From the NCBI GenBank assembly GCA_001051155.2, contig JYIP02000013.1:310001-374000 (forward strand): DNA of 64,000 bases, in the 5' to 3' direction. Source of the stretch: Chrysoporthe austroafricana. Its lineage: Eukaryota > Ascomycota > Sordariomycetes > Diaporthales > Cryphonectriaceae. The notes under the pieces were generated by a model. The model saw nothing but the letters and a program-made list of their open reading frames with translations. It was not told where the DNA came from and made no database searches. This document shows positions 10,105-21,118 of this stretch, in pieces; position 1 is the stretch's first letter, and each line of letters starts with the position of its first letter. Both the position numbers and the translations under genes were made by a program.

Positions 10105-10930
10105 CTTGAAGACGGGTGCGCCCCAGGAGGGGCCACGGGGAAAGGGCGCGGGTGTGGTTGGAGAGAATAGCCGGTTCGTCCGTCTATCACATGCTCTTTC
10201 GATAACGGTGCTATCAGGATGGACGTTGCGAGAGTCAGTGGGGTGTTGTGATGATTGTTCTGCGACTTGGAGCCTTGCCGGCCCCAGATGCAGGCGTCCT
10301 GGTATGCTGTCATAAACCCTAACCCTGATGATCCATAAATAGATGACCTCACTTGAGTACCGAGTGAAGAGGTGCTGGAGATGGCCGAGGCTAGACCTGG
10401 GCTTGTAGCCTGAACTTGAACGCTCTACAGCCTAGGGCTGGTAGACACATCAAATATGAGGGCCACCATGTCTGTGTCCGCCGGAAGGTGATCTAGACCC
10501 GGAGCCTGCTGCCGCTTCATGCCTCGCCCTTGAGGTCTGCACGACCGGCTGTTAAACGTCTGGCGGCCGATGCTCTCTGTCTCCGGGTCACCGCATGTGC
10601 AGAAAACAAAAAGGCCGATGGGGGCCAAGAGCAACACAAGCCAGCTGGCCATTGATCTACCGTGAAAATCTTCCCAGGAATAGGAGGTCCATTACCTGGT
10701 CTGTGACGTCAGGCTGGCGTTGGTGAGGATTCGTGGTGACGTTTTCGCCTCGAGGGAGCAGCTCTGCGGATATATCCAGGGGAAGCGCCTTCGCACAGAG
10801 GTTGCATATCCGCGCCGGCAATATTCTTCAACGATTAACATATCTCTCCGTGAGTACGATACCGACACCGTTGCCTGCTGCCAAAAGAAAATCTCCCGAC
10901 TTCTTCTACACTATCAATTCCCAGTCCACC
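10105..10930. promoter_or_regulatory. Divergent promoter region with telobox-like motif
   Basis: Separates the divergent CWC16-family gene (-) and the small protein gene (+). AAACCCTAACCCT at 10314-10326 contains two CCCTAA-type units and matches telobox-like promoter motifs; it lies 210 bp upstream of the CWC16-family start codon. No ORF of recognisable content is present. The CT-rich stretch before 10931 probably belongs to the leader of the small gene. Confidence 0.45.
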
Positions 10931-11281
10931 ATGTCTCACACAAAGGTACCTGGAGGTCAGGAACCATCCGACAAGTTTCTGAAGAGGGATGCAGCAGGCA
11001 AGTAACATCCATTGCTCAGCCTGATAGTGATCACTCCAATGCTAAAACCTTCCACAGCCAAGGGTCTGGGCGCAGAGAATGCCCCAGCCCATAGCGAGGC
11101 CGCCGCACCAGGAGCAGCACCCGTCGCCTCGGACAGCGGCTTCCCGGGACCCGAAGGCCGTACCGACGAGTCTCTAGAGGCCAAGGCGACCTGGAACTCG
11201 GTCAACGAGCCCGGCACGAAGGGGCTGGAGCCTGCTGTGCCGGGGAGTGCAGCGAAGGGACCGGACCTAGCTGGCCCGTGA
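10931..11281 (+). CDS. Small disordered hypothetical protein (GC-AG intron)
   Basis: Two exons, 10931-10997 and 11058-11281, give 96 aa. The start has a CCACCATGTC context. The only junction that keeps the Ala/Pro/Gly-rich downstream frame open uses a GC donor, AG|GCAAGT, and acceptor TCCACAG (60-nt intron); the nearby GTAACA would shift frame and stop early. The product is hydrophilic and low in complexity (KGLGAENAPAHSEAAAPGAA, then PGPEGRTDESLEAKATWNSV), without signal peptide or membrane segment. I do not recognise a family. The clean splice phase and coding-like composition argue that it is real, but the function is unknown. Confidence 0.6.
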
Positions 11282-11855
11282 GGGCGGCGACAAGTTTAAC
11301 GATGTTTTTGAGCTGAGATATTTTCGTGGCTGTGGATATTGTGAAAGAGAATAGCCCAGACAGAATACCATATTTCAAAAGGCTACACGAACAATACCAA
11401 GCGAAGAACCATGATGGACTACTACCACGATAGTAAGCGAGTTTGACAAGAATCATTCGCTTGTCCATCGTCCTTCTAATATTTTGGCTCAGCCTAGGCG
11501 CGATAACCCCGTGTGCCATCGTAGCGCCTTTATTCTTTGAGTTTCGCCGAAGCCAACCCACGTGTAGAATATTCAGATGCAGTAAAAGAGGGTGTAAAGA
11601 TTGATTGTTTGGGACTATCTGTTGCGTGGTGAAACAATCTGCTTATGGTGAGAGCATTCAAGCTTTGGAGGGCCGGGCTAGGCGCGAGTTGGCCCGGCTG
11701 CCCTAGTCGAGACGATGAGAGGTTATCGCCACTCTTACCACTAACCACTACCTCCTAAAGGCACGGCTCTGGCGTGCCTGACGTGTTGTCAAAAATACCA
11801 AGTTGACAGTCCCGAGCTGCTCAATGACTTTCTCTTGATCGCCTTTCCGGAACAC
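11282..11855. other. Intergenic, no gene seen
   Basis: AT-richer 3' flank of the small protein gene. No recognised motif. Confidence 0.5.
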
Positions 11856-12373
11856 TTAATACGCCCCCTCTCCGGAAGGCTCTGCTCGTCGGCAGAATTC
11901 CTCACTTGAATCTTCATTTGTGCTCTTAATCTCAAACGCGTTTTCAAATTCCGAATGACTCCAGGTTGTCTTCATAGAGCACTTTTCTTTGGAGCCAGGG
12001 ACAGCTTTCCAGAGCCGAGAGTTCCGTATCCACAGCCGAGCCGATTCCGTAGAGCGGAAAGCGAATATAAGTCCCTGTGCCGGTTCTTTGATCTGGACTC
12101 GATCTATCTCATTCGGTTTCCTTGGGAGGCGTAGCACAACATGTGAGTTGTGCGAGGACGAGATGCTGACTTCAGATTCGCTATGGTAGTCCTTCGACTT
12201 GATATACTTTTTGAAAGCCTGAGCCCATTCCGGGTGAGGAAACTCAACGACGAGTTTCTTTGAGTTGAGGCTGATGGTGATGCACAGCTGATGCTTTGTC
12301 TCCGGCTTGCACATTTTGTAGTTGCGCGCAGCGATGGATGCACCTGCGCAGGCTGGGTCGAATGGGTTGTCTT
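11856..12373 (-). CDS. Hypothetical protein, 3' exon only
   Basis: The open frame has an ATG at 12314 (152 aa to the stop at 11856). It extends upstream in frame (NPFDPACAGASIAARNYKM...) to a possible acceptor TTTAAG ending near 12374, so this may be the last exon of a longer gene. A plausible donor GTGAGT at about 12471 would splice to it, but I cannot trace a convincing 5' end. The product is mixed alpha/beta in appearance (LCITISLNSKKLVVEFPHPE, then LIFAFRSTESARLWIRNSRL), with no signal or membrane segment. No family is recognised. It may equally be a decayed gene fragment. Confidence 0.35.
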
Positions 12374-13156
12374 AAAGTACGCAATCTAGGTGGTCTGAGA
12401 AGTCAGACTCCCATGCAATTTTCCCCCACAAGCGAGGAGAGATAATTTTACGAGAAATTAGAACTGAACTCACAAGTGCGGTCTTTTCTGTTGTTCCTCT
12501 GGGTGCGGCCGGGGTAATATATGATTCGACCTCGAGCGTGCAAATGATGCCGTCCACTGCGACTGTACGGCGTGCAAGCAGCCTAGAACTAAAAACTAGG
12601 GGCTGGACGTTGGATGGGAATACCGGCAAGCGACAGCGGGTGCTCAAATAGATGTTCTGGTGTCTTAATATAGCTCCACGTGCAAATCAGGCTGGCGAGT
12701 GCAAGTGCCACTGCGCCGTACTCCGCGGCCGGACGGCAAGATGGTAGGGCGGTGATTCCACACGTTTTTTCAGCTGAGGCGCACAGGAATATTGTCGCGC
12801 ATAGCTGAGTAGGACTGATCAAAATCGCCGCGATCCCGCCTGCATGTGGCGTCCCATATTTTGCCCAATGCCTTGTGTCGTATCCGTAAATGGAGAAGAT
12901 TACACAGCCGGGTCGTTCCCACAATCGCTCCATTTGAAGTCTTGAAAGACCGTATAATTGCAAGTTGTATGTTCTAGCAGACCGTGATCACATACAGCCC
13001 CTTGATAATGATCGAGAAGATGTCAGGCGGAAAGGTCTGGGACATTGAGCAGGGTTTACGAGACAGTGGTCCACACATATCTAAATTCGACACTAGTCAG
13101 CAAAGCCTTCTTCGTGAGCTCGTTCAAAGAATAAAATGCTGAGTGTAAAGACGCAG
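12374..13156. other. Unresolved stretch between two partial gene models
   Basis: Contains an open frame on the minus strand (12589-12963) with hydrophobic segments but no ATG start and no recognisable motif. It probably also holds the 5' exon(s) of the DUF6594 gene. Nothing is firmly supported. Confidence 0.4.
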
Positions 13157-14614
13157 GTATCGAAGATGATCCACCAAAACACATCGCTAAAATTGGCCAT
13201 GCGCCTGTGCCTGATGATGGCTCAAGGACGACCCAGGTGCCCGTTGCTCTTGCATCACAGAGCCCTGAACCAGTCCTTCGGCGGACTGGCTCGATGATTT
13301 CTGAGGATTCGGGCTCTACGAACCAGGAGTCTCGTCGCTCAGGATTAGAGGGTCATGGACCGGCCCGGGCTCGGACGGGCTCGATGGTATTCGAAGACTC
13401 CGGCTCTACGGACAATGAATCTCTCCGTACAGAACCAACAAGCCGCTCTCGAGTAACTACAAACAGGACACGCTCTCCAAGCTTCGCAGGCACGCACCGT
13501 ACCGAACGTAATAAAGAGCATCCATCAAGCGCCGATGTTGCCAATAGCGGCCCGCCGCAGGTACAACAGGCAAGTCTACACTGCAGGCGCAAGGAATCGT
13601 GAAACGGACTCAAGGGGGCTAATAATTTTCTTTTAGGATGCAAGAGAAGGGCCGCATAAGGTGTCCTCGAAACCCCAAGCCGCGCTTGACTGGTGTTCGA
13701 AGCGCCTGCGAATTCTTCCCGAGCATAGCTCTCCACACAGCGGGCGGGACGGCACAGTCAATCTTGATTGTACGAACCCAGGGCCATGGATTATTGACCA
13801 TCATATCGGCGGGCTCCTCACCAAAGTGACCGACGAAGACGTAAAGTGAGTTGAGTCAAGTCTGCGCAGAACCCTGCCCACCCGACATGGCTCACATTCT
13901 TATCGTTTGTAGTGGAAAAGCGAAGCCAACATATCGTGTAAGCTTCTCCGAGATGCAACGGATGTATCTTCGCAAATTACAAATTAGCCTGGTAACACAC
14001 GCTGTGACTATGCGTAAGTCGGGGCAAGAGACCAACGGCTGGGAGGGCGATCTCGCAAAGTACGGTAGGTGATCAGACCATGCCCAAGAAAAGAACTGAT
14101 TCATCCGAATTGCCGAATAATGACGGGAAGGGAATTAGTCCAAGCAATGAGAGACTACGACTACATGATGGAATGCCAGAAACGACCACGTGACGACTTC
14201 TTGGCGACAGGCGAGAGATTTGTTGACCATTACGTCCTCCGAAAGGTAATGAGGAGTCTTGACGATATAAGAGAGTCCGGGATACCGCTGAGGACGGAAC
14301 AGCCGGCGAAGGCGGCAAAAGAGGTCAATGAGGCACCGATTGGAGGTACCAGGACGAACATGACGAAGATGATGCGGCTGGGGGCCTTCCGGGCCCGTAT
14401 CATCTTAGCCAGTATAGGTGCTGCGCTGCTTCTAGGCCCGATGTGGCTGATGGTCCTCCACCGGACGTTGTATACGGGGCTTATCACCACGACGGCGTGT
14501 GTGGCTTTCTTTGGCGCTGTGACATCTTACAGCCTGGACAAGCCGATGGACGTGCTGTCGGCTACTGCAGCTTATGCCGCCGTGCTCGTAGTCTTCGTGG
14601 GCCTCACTTCTTGA
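13157..14614 (+). CDS. DUF6594 family membrane protein (5' end unresolved)
   Basis: Exons: from about 13157 to 13560, then 13637-13845, 13913-14064 and 14139-14614; the last three junctions fit in phase. The core reads MRDYDYMMECQKRPRDDFL, an EEP-like linker, EAPIGGTRTNMTKMMRLGAF and then hydrophobic segments (LLGPMWLMVLHRTLYTGLIT, TACVAFFGAVTSYSL, LSATAAYAAVLVVFVGL). This is the layout of the fungus-expanded DUF6594 family: cytosolic helical part plus C-terminal membrane helices, function unknown. The N-terminal part is Ser/Thr-rich and holds a degenerate 30-residue duplication (GSM-x2-EDSGST at 13288 and 13378). No in-frame ATG precedes it, so a first exon upstream is missing from this model. 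The donor after 13560 is weak GTACAA; the GC donor AG|GCAAGT nine bases later is equally in phase. Confidence 0.75.
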
Positions 14615-15261
14615 AGACACGTTTGTCGGCGTTGGTTGAAGGACGAGAATGCCATGTAGGGTTTGTCAGCTACTCATAGTACGGCGGGAGTGAGAGCATG
14701 AGCAATCGATGGCGGAAGCAGAGGTTGAAGCATCGGTGGCCATGCTCCAGGAGGGCCAGGGCTTGTGCAGGCTCTATTACACCGGACAGAAGTGCTCTGG
14801 AGGATGTATAAGAGCCCGGTAGATTCGCTTAATACATAGGAGTTTTGTACTTTAGCATACTGCTTAGGCCTCTCCGAGGTTTTCCTCGGCCAAGACCTGC
14901 TTCACGGTTGCGTTGCGTTGATTCCACTATGTGTAATGATTCACCGGGTTCCTGACTGTAAACTTGTGTGGTCAAAGGATCATGCTTAATTATATCGAAC
15001 GCCAAGCGCGTCGGCTCCGGGGATCGTGGGCATCGGCGCCGGCGACCGATCTTAGCGGCTGATGCTGAAACTCTTAGTAAGGGGGTGATGGCTTCATTCT
15101 AGCGCCAAGACAGAGACTTAATTTTAACGTTAATATACTAAAATCTGACACTCCTGTCGTGGTGATATGGATCATCTCAAGCCAGGCGAACTTTCCCTTT
15201 CTCTGGCTGCCTTGTACTGTCGTTCTTTTCGTTCATAGCACTCTCTCACCGGCGCTCGAAG
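14615..15261. other. Intergenic, promoter of the GPI protein gene
   Basis: No ORF of note. AT-rich at 15110-15150 (TTAATATACTAAAA). The region probably contains the 3' UTR of the DUF6594 gene and the promoter of the following gene. Confidence 0.5.
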
Positions 15262-16024
15262 ATGCCGTCCCGTTCTCTGGTCATCGCGTCCGCGCTCGCG
15301 GCGTCGGCCGTCGCGCAGTCGACCTCGGTCACCAGCCTGTTCCTCTACGGCTTCGAAGGCGACAACATCGTGGCGTCCGTCGTCTCGGCGGCGCCGCAGG
15401 CCACGACCTACTTCATCAACTGCGCCGCGGGCACAGACAGCAACGACTGCGGCTTCGGGCTCGGAGTCAGCTTCACCTCGGGCCCGTCCACGCTGGGCGT
15501 TCACTACACCGAGGGCGACGCCTTGTAAGTCCTCAAGCAGGCACCGAGGAGCAGCAGGGGGAGAGAATATGGTTGGTTACCCCGTCAGGCACATGGGCTA
15601 ACGAGGTACCACGTGCAGCAGCCTGGACGCCGACTGCAATATCGCCTCGAACACGGCGAGCTGTGTGGAGACCGACGCTGGATCGGAGGCGAACTTCCCC
15701 GGGACGTCTACGACGGTCCTGAGCGGCGTCTCGGACAGCCTGGCGCAGGTCACGATCACGGCGGGGCTGGACCTGCTCTCGTCCGGCGGCAGCACGACGA
15801 GCACCGGGTCTGGGACGCCGTCGGCTACCAGCACCGCGCAGCCGTCGTCTTCTGTGTCGTCCGGCGCGTCCAAGACCAGCAGCGCCGTCACGGAGATCTC
15901 GGGGACCGCGTCCAGCACCTCTGGCCCGAGCACTTCGACGGCGAGCGGTGCTGCGAGCAGGGAGGGTCTGAACGTTGCTGTCGCCGGGCTTGCTGGGGCT
16001 GTCGGGGTGGCGATGGCTCTGTGA
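15262..16024 (+). CDS. GPI-anchored Ser/Thr-rich cell wall protein
   Basis: Exons 15262-15524 and 15619-16024 (GTAAGT donor) give 222 aa. A signal peptide is clear: residues 1-19, MPSRSLVIASALAASAVAQ. The mature domain (about 20-135) has paired Cys (YFINCAAGTDSNDCGF, ADCNIASNTASC) and the VTSLFLYGFEGDNIVASVVS start seen in many small secreted Pezizomycotina proteins. A Ser/Thr/Gly-rich, probably O-glycosylated stalk follows. The C-terminus is a GPI signal: small residues (SGAASREG) before a hydrophobic tail LNVAVAGLAGAVGVAMAL. The likely location is the plasma membrane or wall. The acceptor is a NAGNAG tandem (GCAGCAG, 15617-15621), so isoforms with or without one Ser may exist. No enzyme domain is evident. 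Confidence 0.85.
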
Positions 16025-16988
16025 GGCGGACGGCCTTGTGCCGAGCAAATACGTTAGGGCTAGCAAGACCAGCTAGGCCAGCCAGGCCAGCTGGTATAAT
16101 CAATAATGCTCATTGTTATTTGAGTGCCTCTGCAATGTTTTTCGGTTTTGTTTACCGCCGGCCGGGGGGTTGGTCTGTCATTCCAGGGGCCAGTAATCAC
16201 CTGGCTGACAGGGGCTGAACGCCGTAGCCAGGGCACGCCAGGGTTCTGCCGTACCTGGAGACGAAAACGATTTAGCGCAGTTTTGGGTGCTGGCCAGGCG
16301 GCGTGCCAGGCGTGCAGTGCCAGGCAGGGCGGCAGGTCAGGCAGGCCAGCCCCCTGTATTTGGGCGCATAGGGCGCACTGGACAGAGGGCGACCCACCGC
16401 CGCATAGCGCACGCATGGTCATTCATGGTGGCAGCACCGTGGCATGGTAAGCAGTAACCCTGGGGACACGCCTCCCCCCCATGGCTCCCCCGTGGCCCTG
16501 GCCCAGCTCCACGTCGGCCGATTGCAACCAAACAAACTCGAGGGGCTCGTGCGATCCGCGCGCCGTCCTCGTCCTTCATGCACCACCTCCTCACCATCCC
16601 TCTGCAGCACCCCACAGCTCGCACACTCCTGCACGCCGCGACACCTATCGCCCAGGCGACCGCCGTGAACTCCTCTGCGCGCCCTCTCGTTACTAGTGTG
16701 GGGCCGCAACTCGCTCGACCAAGAGAAGCCATATCGAGGGCGCTTCACCGTCCCCTCCTCTCGTTCCGTCCTCGACGGTCAATCACCCGAGCCCGACCTG
16801 CTCTCTGCCCGTCGTGTCGCGCAGCTCCAGCCCTCGAAGATCCGTGCCTGAGCTTCTTGCAGAGTATGGTTGCGGCGCACCCTCGCAGCCCTCAGACGCC
16901 GACACCGACACGCGTGCCCGCCTTGGCCGCGCCCTTGCACTCGAGCTGAACACCGAGTACCCCTTGGACACGCACGACCATCTCCGAC
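16025..16988. other. Intergenic with CCAGG/GCCAG-rich short repeats
   Basis: 3' flank of the GPI gene and long C/T-rich leader of the next gene. Imperfect GGCCAGC/CCAGGC repeats occur at 16068-16093 and 16290-16350. Long frames entering the coiled-coil gene from here are shadows in other frames. Confidence 0.5.
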
Positions 16989-18734
16989 ATGTCTCCAGAG
17001 ATCGCGACCGCGAGACCGCCCGCCGCCGTCCTCGCGGACGAGCCCACCACCCCGCTGGAGGCTGCCGCCCCCGACGAGGCTGGGTCTGCGTCCCAACAGA
17101 GCCTCGCCTCAACCGAACCTCCTACGTCGCCCGCCGACCCTGCGCGGTCCTTCAAGACGGAGCGCAACGACGAGCGTGCCGCCTCCGCCAGCTCTGTCAT
17201 CCCCTCCTCCCTGACGCCTCCGCCCTCCTCCCAGGTCCCTTCCAACAATGGCGCCGCCAGGACGGCTGCGGGCTCCCTCCGCCAGCGCATGCTGTCCCCT
17301 CCCGTCACCGGCCTCCACCCCGTCCGGCCCGACGCAACGCCCGCCGGGCTGTACGCCGCGCCGCGTCCCGACCAGGTCGTCGCCGCCTCGCCCGACGAGC
17401 TGCGTGCCATGCTGCAGGCCTGCATCGCCGAGCAGTCGCGCCTGAAGATGGAGGCCGCCCACCACAAGCTCCAGTACCAGCTCCTCTCCGTCCGCGCCGA
17501 CGAGGACGCCCACCGCGCCGCCGTCGAGCAGGAGATGACCCTGCGCCAGCTGCAGGCGCTGCAGCAGCAGAGGGCCGACGCGCCCCGGCCGGCGAAGAGA
17601 GCTGCCAGCGCCCATGCCAGCCCCGAGATCACGCCGGCCATGTACGACTCCCTCAAGACCCTGGGCGAGAAGGCGCTCAAGGACAACGAGAGGCTCCGCA
17701 GGGACTACGACGAGGCCTGCAAGCGGCTCAAGGCCGCCAAGAAGCTCATCATGCGGCAGGAGGAGGACATCGACACCCTGCGGGGCGACAACAAGCTGCT
17801 GCGGAACCGCCTGCTCGACAAGCGCGAGCTCTGGGACAAGCTCGCCAGCCCGGGCGGCATGTTCCACACCCCAAAGACGGCCCAGGCGTCGCCTGTCCAG
17901 TACCGACAGACCCCGCGGCAGACCCCAAAGCACAAGGTCGACCGCGAGGCCCAGCCCTTCGCCGTCCTGCTCCAGGCCGCTACGCAGGAGAACAGCAGTG
18001 TGCCCTCCACTCCTGTCACGCCCAACCGGACCGCCGGCCGCCATCCGCTCAAGCACTCGCGGGGCGCGCAGTCCATGTCGTCGCTGCCCTCGACGCCGAA
18101 CAGATCCCGGCCCGTGGGCTCTGACCTGCTGCCGCCGCCTCATCTTGTCCCCCAGACCGAGCCCCCCCGCCGGTTTGCCAGCCGGAGCTTCGTCCCGGAC
18201 ACTGAGCGGGGCCTCAGCTCTGCACGGGAGGAGCGGCCGGGGCGGGGTCGCCACAGCCGGGAGAGCACGATCTCGGCAGAAGACAACGAGCTGCTGGCTC
18301 GCGCGGCACTGCAGACGGTGGCACAGCAGGCGACGTCCTTTGCCTCTCGCGGCTCACCCCCACCGCGCGCTCGTGTGCCGCTCCCGTCGCACCGCAGCCA
18401 CGGCGAGGACAGCCAGGTCTACGAGAGCCAGGCGAGCCAGGAGGCTACGTCCATGCTGCGCAGGGACCCGCGGGAGAGCTTCGAGGTGGCGAGCTCGCAC
18501 AACTCGAGGGATGTGACGCCGACCCCGATGACGGCGGAGAAGAAGCTGCAGTCGACGCTGCGGGGTCCGGTCAATAAGCCTGCCCTGGCCTCTGTGAAGC
18601 GGAAACTCGAGGCGACCGAGTACCGCGAGCAGATTAAGGAGCCGGCGAGCCCGACCAAGAGGCTGAGGCTGGCGGGCGGCCTGAGGGACGGCAACCCGCC
18701 CATCGGACTCGGGCTTGGGATCCGAGGAGACTGA
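16989..18734 (+). CDS. Conserved-type fungal coiled-coil protein, function unknown
   Basis: Intronless, 581 aa. Residues 1-130 are disordered and rich in Ala, Pro and Ser. Heptad-like coiled coils are visible at about 134-198 (PDELRAMLQACIAEQSRLKM and onward) and 216-285 (MYDSLKTLGEKALKDNERLR and onward). The remainder is disordered with many SP/TP sites (TPKTAQASP, TPRQTPKH, SVPSTPVTPN), typical of CDK or MAPK substrates. A basic C-terminal patch (KRKLEATEYREQ, PTKRLRLAGG) could be a nuclear signal. No catalytic domain is seen. Similar proteins are, I believe, widespread in Sordariomycetes and are sometimes mislabelled as oxidoreductases; nothing here binds FAD. A cytoskeletal, spindle-pole or nuclear scaffold role is only a guess. 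The 16989 ATG follows CTCCGAC and is the first in frame. Confidence 0.8.
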   Translation: MSPEIATARPPAAVLADEPTTPLEAAAPDEAGSASQQSLASTEPPTSPADPARSFKTERNDERAASASSVIPSSLTPPPSSQVPSNNGAARTAAGSLRQRMLSPPVTGLHPVRPDATPAGLYAAPRPDQVVAASPDELRAMLQACIAEQSRLKMEAAHHKLQYQLLSVRADEDAHRAAVEQEMTLRQLQALQQQRADAPRPAKRAASAHASPEITPAMYDSLKTLGEKALKDNERLRRDYDEACKRLKAAKKLIMRQEEDIDTLRGDNKLLRNRLLDKRELWDKLASPGGMFHTPKTAQASPVQYRQTPRQTPKHKVDREAQPFAVLLQAATQENSSVPSTPVTPNRTAGRHPLKHSRGAQSMSSLPSTPNRSRPVGSDLLPPPHLVPQTEPPRRFASRSFVPDTERGLSSAREERPGRGRHSRESTISAEDNELLARAALQTVAQQATSFASRGSPPPRARVPLPSHRSHGEDSQVYESQASQEATSMLRRDPRESFEVASSHNSRDVTPTPMTAEKKLQSTLRGPVNKPALASVKRKLEATEYREQIKEPASPTKRLRLAGGLRDGNPPIGLGLGIRGD

Positions 18735-19731
18735 CGTGGCAGCTGATGATACCCTAATGTGATGTGTAGTTTGCGGGTGCTTCGGGTGCGATTTTTCGAG
18801 GGATACAGGTTTCGGCAGCATGATTAGTGCGCGGCTTCACAAGGATTCAATTCACGGTGTTGTGACGGATGGGAGAAAGCAGACGGTCATTTTTACCAGA
18901 TATCTTATCGGCGCCACATCTACTGCACATGTACGATACCACGACGACGGTACCATTTGGAAGAGGTGCGCAGCTCAAGACTGGCGTACCGCGGACAGAC
19001 ACCCGCCACCTGGTCGAGGGGTGAGTCTGGCTGTCTTCACCAGCGCAGCATGGTACCGGCAGCTCCGAGGTTCTTCTCGCCGTGGCGCTGAAGTAGCAGG
19101 GAGAAGCAGTTCAGAAACCGAAATTGACATTTAATTATTGGACCACGCCTGGGCCGCGCTCTCGACTCTTCCTCAGTCTGATGCGACACCACACAAGTAG
19201 GCAGGCAGGTGGTTTGGTGGCCTCAGCTGCGCAGCCTGCCTCACCCAGCAGCGAAGGCGTCCCATGGCCATTCCGGTATGACGGCCGGCGAGGCTGACGA
19301 CGATCACCATCGGAGGTGCATAATAAGTAGACAACTGCCTTTCTTCGGAGCCGTGCCGGGATTTCCTTTACCCCCTCATCCCCACGCGCCCACCGAGCTT
19401 ACCGCGGAAACCGGGGAATAGCTTAAGCTCTTTTCCGATCTTGGCCGTGACGAGGGCCGAGTAGACCGAATCATCACCCGCTGGCGGCCGACTTCTTCCT
19501 TCTCTGTCTTCCTCACCGTTGCCTCCTGTCAGCTTTGTGAAGCCGTCTGTAAATAGCTGGGCGTTCACTTCTCTTCTGCATAGCATACTGCGGGATCAAT
19601 TGGTCTAGCTGAAGCCTCCAGCCCGCGCCGAGCTCTCCAGCAATCCCTCACCCTCCCACAGCCTCCCAGTCGAAGCCGACCTCCTCAACCACCTCCTCGC
19701 CGCCGCCGCCCGCCTGGCCCCCAGCGAAAGA
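18735..19731. other. Intergenic, no gene seen
   Basis: About 1 kb between the coiled-coil gene and the thiolase gene. A C/T-rich leader before 19732 fits a fungal 5' UTR. Nothing else is recognised. Confidence 0.55.
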
Positions 19732-21118
19732 ATGGCTGCCACGCTCCCGAAAGGCCTCCGCGCCGTGCTCACCAAGTCCCCCCACGATGTGGTCATCCTC
19801 TCCTCCCTGCGCACGCCCGTCTGCCGCTCGAACCGCGGCGCCCTCAAGGACGCCTACCCGGAGGAGCTGCTCTCCGTCGTCCTCCGCGCGACCCTCGACG
19901 CGAACCCGAGCCTCGACCCGTCCCGCATCGACGACGTCGCCGTCGGCGTCGTGCTCTCCGAGCTCGGCGGGAGCAAGGCCGCCCGCATGGCCATGAACCA
20001 CGTCGGCTACCCCAGCACGACCTCGCTCTACACGGTGAACCGGGCCTGCAGCAGCTCCCTGATGGCCATCGCGGCCGTCGCGGGGCAGATCCGCACGGGC
20101 ATGGTGGATGTGGGCATCGGCGCGGGCATGGAGAGCATGACGCGCAACTACGGCTCGCGGGCCATCCCCGTGGACCTGTGGCCGGAGCTGCGGGAGAGCC
20201 CCACCAAGGACGCGCGGGACTGCATCATGGCCATGGGGCTCACGAGCGAGAACGTCGCCGAGCGCTACGGCGTCAGCCGGGCGGACCAGGACGCCTTCGC
20301 CGTGGAGAGCCACCTCCGTGCCGCCCGGGCGAGGGCGTCGGGCGCGTTCGCGCAGGAGATCGTGCCCGTAAGCACGCGGTTCCAGGAGGTGGACAAGCAG
20401 GGCAACAAGGTGGGCGAGGAGAAGAGGGTCACGGTCACCGAGGACGACGGCATCAGGGCGAACGCCAGCGTCGAGGGCCTGGCGAAGCTGAAGCCCGCCT
20501 TCAAGCCGGACGGCGCGAGCACGGCGGGCAACTCGTCCCAGGTCTCCGACGGCGCGGCGGCTACCCTGCTGATGCGGCGCAGCACCGCGACGGAGCTCGG
20601 GCTCGGCGGGTCCATCATCGGCAAGTTCGTCAGCTCGGCGACGGTGGGCTGCGCCCCGGACGAGATGGGCATCGGGCCCGCGCTGGCGATCCCCAAGGCC
20701 CTGGGGCAGCTGGGTCTGGAGAACGGCGACGTGAGCCGGTGGGAGATCAACGAGGCCTTTGCGAGCCAGGCGCTGTACTGCATCCGGGAGCTGGGGCTGG
20801 AGGGACAGATGGACAAGATCAACCCGGATGGCGGTGCTATCGCCCTCGGCCACCCGCTCGGTGCCACGGGAGCGAGGATGGTGAGCACGCTGATGCACGG
20901 GCTGAAGAGGCAGGATGGTGAGGTCGGTGTCGTGAGCATGTGTGTTGGTACCGGCATGGTAAGCGCTCCCCTACCTATATCCTGGCTGGCCGCCGTCCAG
21001 TCATGGCGCACGCTCACTGCCGCATTCCGGGCCATCTATACCCACACGTATCTACATCTCCAGAGGGAATCGGCTAACCATTACGCAGGGCATGGCGGGC
21101 GTCTTTGTGCGGGAGTAA
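19732..21118 (+). CDS. 3-ketoacyl-CoA thiolase (acetyl-CoA acyltransferase)
   Basis: Thiolytic cleavage of 3-ketoacyl-CoA in beta-oxidation. Exon 1 is 19732-20958; a 130-nt intron (GTAAGC...ACGCAG) separates it from a 30-nt last exon 21089-21118, completing ...CVGTGMGMAGVFVRE (418 aa). Catalytic residues are in place: nucleophile Cys106 (VNRACSSSLMAI), NEAF 340-343, His374 (GGAIALGHPLGATGAR) and Cys404 (CVGTG). NRACSSS replaces the more common NRQCSSG. The family resembles peroxisomal Pot1/ACAA1, but there is no clear PTS2 near the N-terminus (MAATLPKGLRAVLTKSPHDV) and no PTS1 (ends VRE), so the compartment is uncertain. Long ORFs on the opposite strand and in other frames are GC-rich shadows. 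Confidence 0.92.

Noticed and set aside
16814..18124. 436-codon + strand frame overlapping the coiled-coil gene
   Set aside because: Off-frame shadow: translation is Arg/Pro/Ala-rich without heptads, whereas the 16989 frame has clear coiled coils.
17109..18254. 381-codon minus-strand frame
   Set aside because: Antisense shadow of the same coiled-coil gene.
19648..20898. 416-codon open frame on the minus strand opposite the thiolase gene
   Set aside because: Antisense shadow of a GC-rich coding exon; low-complexity His/Arg/Gly-rich translation with no domain, while the + strand encodes a complete thiolase.
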